NCBI RefSeq assembly: GCF_018403225.1
Contig: NZ_BOSG01000004.1
Coordinates: 186,001 to 250,000, forward strand
Direction of reading: 5' to 3'
From: Paenibacillus sp. J23TS9
Lineage (GTDB): Bacteria; Bacillota; Bacilli; Paenibacillales; Paenibacillaceae
DNA length: 64,000 nt
In this document: piece after piece, positions 60,479-64,000 of the stretch
Layout: each line of letters opens with the position of its first letter
Position numbering within the stretch: position 1 is the stretch's first letter
Program-made: the position numbers and the translations under genes
The notes under the pieces: generated by a model
Told to the model about the DNA's origin: nothing
Database searches by the model: none
What the model saw: the letters and a program-made list of their open reading frames with translations, nothing else

Positions 60479-60520
60479 AAAATTTTCTAAAGAAAATTTT
60501 GTTGAAAGTACTTTACAACA
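60479..60520. promoter_or_regulatory. Two adjacent inverted repeats upstream of the MoxR/VWA operon
   Basis: AAAATTTTC-TAAA-GAAAATTTT (60479-60500) is a perfect nine-base inverted repeat; it runs into TGTTGAAAGTACTTTACAACA (60500-60520), which contains the palindrome AAAGTACTTT flanked by TGTTG/CAACA. They lie 85-125 bases before the first gene. They are likely operator sites; no confident promoter hexamers were found around them. Confidence 0.5.
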
Positions 60521-60597
60521 GAAAAACTTGCTTATATTGGGCCTTTTTCGCAGCTAAATCAGATGTCATGGGCTCGCATAAAACCTGGGCATGCTGA

Positions 60598-60632
60598 TAA
60601 AAAAAGCCCGCTTCTCTCGAAGCAGGCTTTTG
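60598..60632 (-). terminator. Terminator of purU
   Basis: AAAAGCCcGCTTC / GAAGCaGGCTTTT around a TCTC loop (60602-60631), with a T-run on the minus strand. It also separates purU from the MoxR/VWA operon. Confidence 0.82.
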
Positions 60633-60698
60633 CGGTAAAACATTCATTTGACTTGTAAAAAGGGATCTTAACTGGTTTTCCGGACGAAGAACGCCGGA

Positions 60699-61601
60699 TT
60701 AACCGTTAAATACGACCGTTTTATTTTCATGAACCAGAATTCGGTCCTCAATATGCCATTTGACAGCTCTGGCCAGTACGACACGCTCAATGGTGCGCCC
60801 GATCCGCTTCAATTCGCTGACATCATCGCGGTGGCTGACCCGCTGTACGTCCTGCTCAATGATCGGACCGCCATCCAGCACTTCCGTGACGTAGTGGGCA
60901 GTGGCTCCAATAATTTTCACGCCCCGCTCATAAGCTTGGGCATAAGGCTTCCCGCCGACAAAAGCCGGGAGGAATGAATGGTGAATATTGATAATCCGAT
61001 TCCGGTAATGCTCAATAAAGGTCGGAGAGATAATCTGCATGTACCTTGCCAAAATAATCACATCAATATCGCTGCCTACAACTTCAAGCTGGCGCTGCTC
61101 GGCTTCTTGCTTCGTATCTGCCGTTACCGGAATATGATGATAAGGAATGCCAAAGGATTCTACATACTCCTTCATATCCGGATGATTGCTGACAACCATC
61201 GCAATTTCTGCGTCAAGATCTCCCGCCTGCCATTGCCACAGCAATTCAACCAGACAGTGATCCTCCTTCGAGACGAAGATCGCCAGTCTTTTCTTGCGGC
61301 TGACATTGTAGATTTCCCATTGCATACTGAATGTTGCTGCCACAGGCGCAAACTTTTCTTCCAGATCAGGCAATCGCTCCTCCAGATCAGCCAGATCGAA
61401 CTCAACACGCATGAAGAACATGCCGCCCTCCGGATCCATCGTATATTGATCGGATTGAACGATGTTCGCTCCATGCTGATGCAGAAAATGCGATACGGCG
61501 GCGACGATTCCAGGTCCATCCGGGCAAGAAATGAGCATACGCGCGCGATTTTGATGTGCTTGTGACGCAGATGTAGCGTTCTTTTTGACATGTAGTTCCA
61601 T
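60699..61601 (-). CDS. purU: Formyltetrahydrofolate deformylase
   Basis: A 300-residue enzyme hydrolysing 10-formyl-THF to formate and THF. An N-terminal ACT domain (RMLISCPDGPGIVAAVSHFLHQHGANIVQSDQYTMDPEGGMFFMRVEF, residues 21-70) precedes the formyltransferase fold with HPDMKEYVESFGIPYHHIPVT, ILARYMQIISPTF and NIHHSFLPAFVGGKPYAQAYERGVKIIGATAHYVTEVLDGGPII (catalytic N, H, D). Its length matches Bacillus PurU. It lies 44 bases after nfo and may be cotranscribed. Confidence 0.95.
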   Translation of the reverse strand: MELHVKKNATSASQAHQNRARMLISCPDGPGIVAAVSHFLHQHGANIVQSDQYTMDPEGGMFFMRVEFDLADLEERLPDLEEKFAPVAATFSMQWEIYNVSRKKRLAIFVSKEDHCLVELLWQWQAGDLDAEIAMVVSNHPDMKEYVESFGIPYHHIPVTADTKQEAEQRQLEVVGSDIDVIILARYMQIISPTFIEHYRNRIINIHHSFLPAFVGGKPYAQAYERGVKIIGATAHYVTEVLDGGPIIEQDVQRVSHRDDVSELKRIGRTIERVVLARAVKWHIEDRILVHENKTVVFNG

Positions 61602-61645
61602 GAGACTCCTGCTCCTCCCTAATACGATCTCTCTAATATGAATGC

Positions 61646-62767
61646 CTATTTCAGGGCTTCTTTGCCTGCCAGACAGGCGATCAGCCGCTCATTGATTTGT
61701 TTCTCGCTCAGATCAGGGAACAATTTGGCTTCCGTAATCATGTCATACAAGCGTTCCAGCGGTTCCCGAGAATCAGCCTTCTTCGCTTTGGCATCGTTTT
61801 TGAGCAGTGTCCACACATCCAGTACGAACTGGCGGGGATCGATGTCCTGCTTTGCATAAAAACGATGCAGATCGTCCACCTGATTAATAAACTCTGCACC
61901 AAAGCGTTCTGATACATTGCCGCGCAGAAGTGCAATTTCAATCTCGTACATCGGACTCTGCGTTTTGGCATCCTTGCCGATCCAAGGCGTTTCCAGAATG
62001 AACGGTCTGCCGGCAAGCTTTTCGTGATGTACGACATTGTTGATCGTATCAAAACCAATCCAGCCTGTCCCAAGCGGGGTATGACGGTCTTTTCCTGCTC
62101 CCCGCGGATTTTTGCTGTCATTGATATGAACGACACCAATGCGATCAAGACCGATAATACGGTCAAACTCTTCAAGAACGCCGTCGAGATCACTTACAAT
62201 GTCGTAACCAGCATCGTGAATATGGCATGTATCCATACAGATCGTCAGGCGTTCATTGTGCTTCACCTTCTCGATGATCGTGGCAATTTCCTCAAACGAG
62301 CGGCCCATTTCTGTTCCTTTGCCGGCCATAGTTTCCAGCGCAATATGAACCTCAGTTTCATTGGTACCATTCAGCACCTCGTTCAGACCATCGGCAATCC
62401 GCCCAAGTCCGTATTCCGGATCCTTGTCGGTATAAGCTCCCGGATGAAGAACGATATTCTTCACGCCAATAGCATGCGTACGGCGGATCTCCTCCTGAAG
62501 AAAGCTGACCGCAAGCTCAAATGTATTGGACTTATACGATCCGAGGTTAATAATGTAAGGCGCATGCACGACAATTTCCTCGAAGCCGCTTTCCTTCATT
62601 AATTCCTTGCCTTCTTCCAGAAACATCGATTCAATCGGTTTGCGGCGCGTATTCTGCGGAGCACCGGTATATATCATAAAGGAGCTCGATCCATAGCTGT
62701 TGGCTTCGTTTGTTGCACTCAAAAGGCCCTTGTCCGAAAAGGACACATGAGAACCGATTTTTAGCAT
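61646..62767 (-). CDS. nfo: Deoxyribonuclease IV (endonuclease IV) with C-terminal extension
   Basis: A 373-residue AP endonuclease repairing abasic sites. The TIM barrel carries [103 protein letters not shown] and ETPW, which supply the trinuclear zinc ligands. Usual bacterial proteins have 280-300 residues; residues from about 286 on ([18 protein letters not shown] onward) are an additional basic helical tail of unknown use. Monocistronic or with purU. Confidence 0.93.
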   Translation of the reverse strand: MLKIGSHVSFSDKGLLSATNEANSYGSSSFMIYTGAPQNTRRKPIESMFLEEGKELMKESGFEEIVVHAPYIINLGSYKSNTFELAVSFLQEEIRRTHAIGVKNIVLHPGAYTDKDPEYGLGRIADGLNEVLNGTNETEVHIALETMAGKGTEMGRSFEEIATIIEKVKHNERLTICMDTCHIHDAGYDIVSDLDGVLEEFDRIIGLDRIGVVHINDSKNPRGAGKDRHTPLGTGWIGFDTINNVVHHEKLAGRPFILETPWIGKDAKTQSPMYEIEIALLRGNVSERFGAEFINQVDDLHRFYAKQDIDPRQFVLDVWTLLKNDAKAKKADSREPLERLYDMITEAKLFPDLSEKQINERLIACLAGKEALK

Positions 62768-62888
62768 AATCCATCCCCCTCATTAGAATTAACCCTTATT
62801 TTAGCGTGAATACTGAAATAAATCTAGAAATGCGTTATAATTCAGAAAAAGGTTTAATGAATTGAAGATAATCTTAGAGGTGAACCAC

Positions 62889-63356
62889 ATGCATAGTTCA
62901 TTGGGCACGAGGCTGCTATCCTCCATGCCATCCAATATCTTTATGGATTCGATGATAGTATGGGCGGTTATCATGCTGATCTCCATGTGCATCGGCGGAT
63001 ATTTTATGATCCGTAAATTTCTGAAGGTACTTCCCAAAAATGACGGTAAGTCCAAACTGGACTGGCAAAATCACTGGGTTGAAACCAGCCGCTACCTGTG
63101 GACGGATGAATCCAAGGAATTTCTGGACAAACTGGTCAAGCCCGTTCCCGGACCGTTCCGCGATATCGCCAAACACTCCATTGCGGCTGAAATCGGCAGA
63201 ATCGCCTTGGAAGAACAGGCAAAGGAGGTAACCCGAGATCACTGCATCAAAGGTTATATATCCGCCACGCCGAAACGGGATAACAAGTTCCTGGTCGCTT
63301 TCCTTAACAAAAACCAGATTGACTACAAGCCATATGAGCATCTGATGCAAAAGTAG
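62889..63356 (+). CDS. DUF2621 membrane protein
   Basis: A 155-residue protein with one N-terminal membrane helix (IVWAVIMLISMCIGGYFMI) and a soluble domain WTDESKEFLDKLVKPVPGPFRDIAKHSIAAEIGRIALEEQAKEVTRDHCIKGYI. This segment is like the PCP_red domain (C-terminal part of protochlorophyllide reductase subunits), as in B. subtilis YneK/DUF2621. The start at 62889 follows AGAGGTGAACCAC; nine upstream codons lack a site. Function unknown; it may be a small redox or helix-binding protein. Confidence 0.82.
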   Translation: MHSSLGTRLLSSMPSNIFMDSMIVWAVIMLISMCIGGYFMIRKFLKVLPKNDGKSKLDWQNHWVETSRYLWTDESKEFLDKLVKPVPGPFRDIAKHSIAAEIGRIALEEQAKEVTRDHCIKGYISATPKRDNKFLVAFLNKNQIDYKPYEHLMQK

Positions 63357-63374
63357 ACCCTTTGTCTGCAAACG

Positions 63375-63450
63375 AAAAGCCCCCGGGCAGGAGCGTCAAA
63401 TTGAAGAAATGAACCATTTCGTCAGTCTGATTCCATGCCAGGGGGCTTTT
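63375..63450 (+). terminator. Terminator after the DUF2621 gene
   Basis: AAAAGCCCCC (63375-63384) pairs with GGGGGCTTTT (63441-63450); the loop of about 56 bases contains a further GGCA/TGCC pair. Confidence 0.65.
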
Positions 63451-63597
63451 GCATATGAAAAAACAAGTAAACCGTCCATCGACGTACTTTCTCAGTACAT
63501 AGAGGACATTTAGCGGAAGTTATCTGGCATGTAAAGACATGCTGAGTCCTCGAAGATTATACTTTCAAATATCTAATGCAAAGGGGCGTACCAGCTC

Positions 63598-64000
63598 ATG
63601 AAAATTACGATTTGCGGCGGAACAGGCTTTATTGGGAAGGCACTCTCTGAGCATTTGCTGCGGCAAGGCCACGAAGTGATCATCATTACCCGCAAAGTAC
63701 CTGAAGCTGAACAAGATCGATCAAAGTACATGACATGGGATCAAGTCGATGCCGCTCCTGTACTTCTTGAAGGCACAGAGGCAATCGTCAATCTGGCCGG
63801 TTCTTCCCTGAGTCAGCGTTGGACACCCAAAGCCAAGCAAAGCATCATCGAGTCGCGGATGAAAACCGTTCAGGCCGTATCCAAGCTGGTTCACACCCTT
63901 CATCAAAAGCCCGCAGTCGTTGTTCAAGCATCAGCTATAGCTATATATGGCACATCGCGCGTTGATACTTTCAGTGAAGAAAGCCCGGAACATGTCGTCG
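63598..64000 (+). CDS. TIGR01777 family epimerase (partial, runs off the right edge)
   Basis: The first 134 codons of an SDR39U1-type NAD-dependent epimerase. MKITICGGTGFIGKALSEHLLRQGHEVIIITR is the Rossmann start (GGTGFIG), then VNLAGSSLSQRWTPKAKQSIIESRM and the ASAIAIYG strand characteristic of YfcH/YfhF-like proteins. AAGGGGCGTACCAGCTC precedes the ATG. Function of the family is unknown. The C-terminus is outside the window. Confidence 0.87.
   Translation, partial: MKITICGGTGFIGKALSEHLLRQGHEVIIITRKVPEAEQDRSKYMTWDQVDAAPVLLEGTEAIVNLAGSSLSQRWTPKAKQSIIESRMKTVQAVSKLVHTLHQKPAVVVQASAIAIYGTSRVDTFSEESPEHVV

Noticed and set aside
1..64000. tRNA, rRNA, CRISPR arrays, insertion sequences, prophage genes
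   Set aside because: Looked for and not seen; no transposase, integrase, cas gene, spaced direct repeats or cloverleaf recognised by eye. A short tRNA could be missed without a scan.

Overview
The window looks like the chromosome of a Gram-positive, endospore-lineage bacterium, most likely a Paenibacillus or close relative. This is an inference from gene content (DUF2621, DUF3886/YqkE, YvyE and TcyP homologues, YesM/AraC-style regulation, a CcpA-like cre site), strong AGGAGG ribosome binding sites and roughly 50% GC in the core. No rRNA, tRNA, CRISPR array, insertion sequence or phage gene is visible.

Layout. (1) 1-6125: an AT-rich accessory block. Small single-gene units all read on the minus strand: two GNATs (one like aminoglycoside 6'-acetyltransferases), a ferritin-like protein, a small membrane protein, a 31-residue holin-like toxin with an antisense RNA, a VOC protein, a GrpB protein, a DUF2199 protein and a P-loop kinase. 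Most gaps hold an imperfect inverted repeat sharing the core TATAACGTTCCCGTATTCAC. This strongly resembles an integron-type cassette array (attC-like sites) without an integrase in the window and is the main discovery candidate. (2) 6130-14700: core genes (copper amine oxidase-domain lipoprotein, GNAT, SDR, DUF2231, MBL hydrolase, M24 peptidase, a queuosine-precursor transporter under a preQ1-I riboswitch, cystine carrier TcyP). (3) 15000-26100: late cobalamin synthesis and corrinoid salvage in two minus-strand groups, cobD-cbiZ-cbiB-cobC and btuF-btuC-ABC ATPase-cobT-cobU-cobS-cobQ; the second is preceded by a promoter, a cobalamin riboswitch and a leader terminator. CbiZ can convert scavenged corrinoids to cobyric acid, CobD/CbiB/CobU/CobS/CobT/CobC rebuild the nucleotide loop, and BtuFC plus the ATPase import the precursor. 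No corrin-ring genes are present here. (4) 26250-34600: lipoate ligase, lipoprotein, DUF3886, EamA exporter, HAD phosphatase, a GH4 glycosidase with its AraC regulator and a cre site, a PhnP-like hydrolase and a GNAT. (5) 34600-39300: remains of a YesM-type histidine kinase, then the sulfate transporter cysT-cysW-cysA with sbp placed downstream beyond a structured repeat. (6) 39460-47290: YjbQ, TetR, YvyE, Pgi, a beta-hydroxyacid dehydrogenase, PpnP, transketolase and a membrane protein that seems to start at CTG. (7) 47500-60400: an eight-gene minus-strand operon joining an ABC-2 transporter, a large secreted/membrane protein, a coiled-coil membrane protein, a MoxR ATPase, a DUF58 protein and two VWA membrane proteins; its function is unknown. 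(8) 60600-64000: PurU, endonuclease IV with a C-terminal extension, a DUF2621 protein and the start of a TIGR01777 epimerase.

Most starts were set by eye from ribosome binding sites and several differ from the longest possible reading frame. All family assignments come from reading motifs in the translations; no database search was run.
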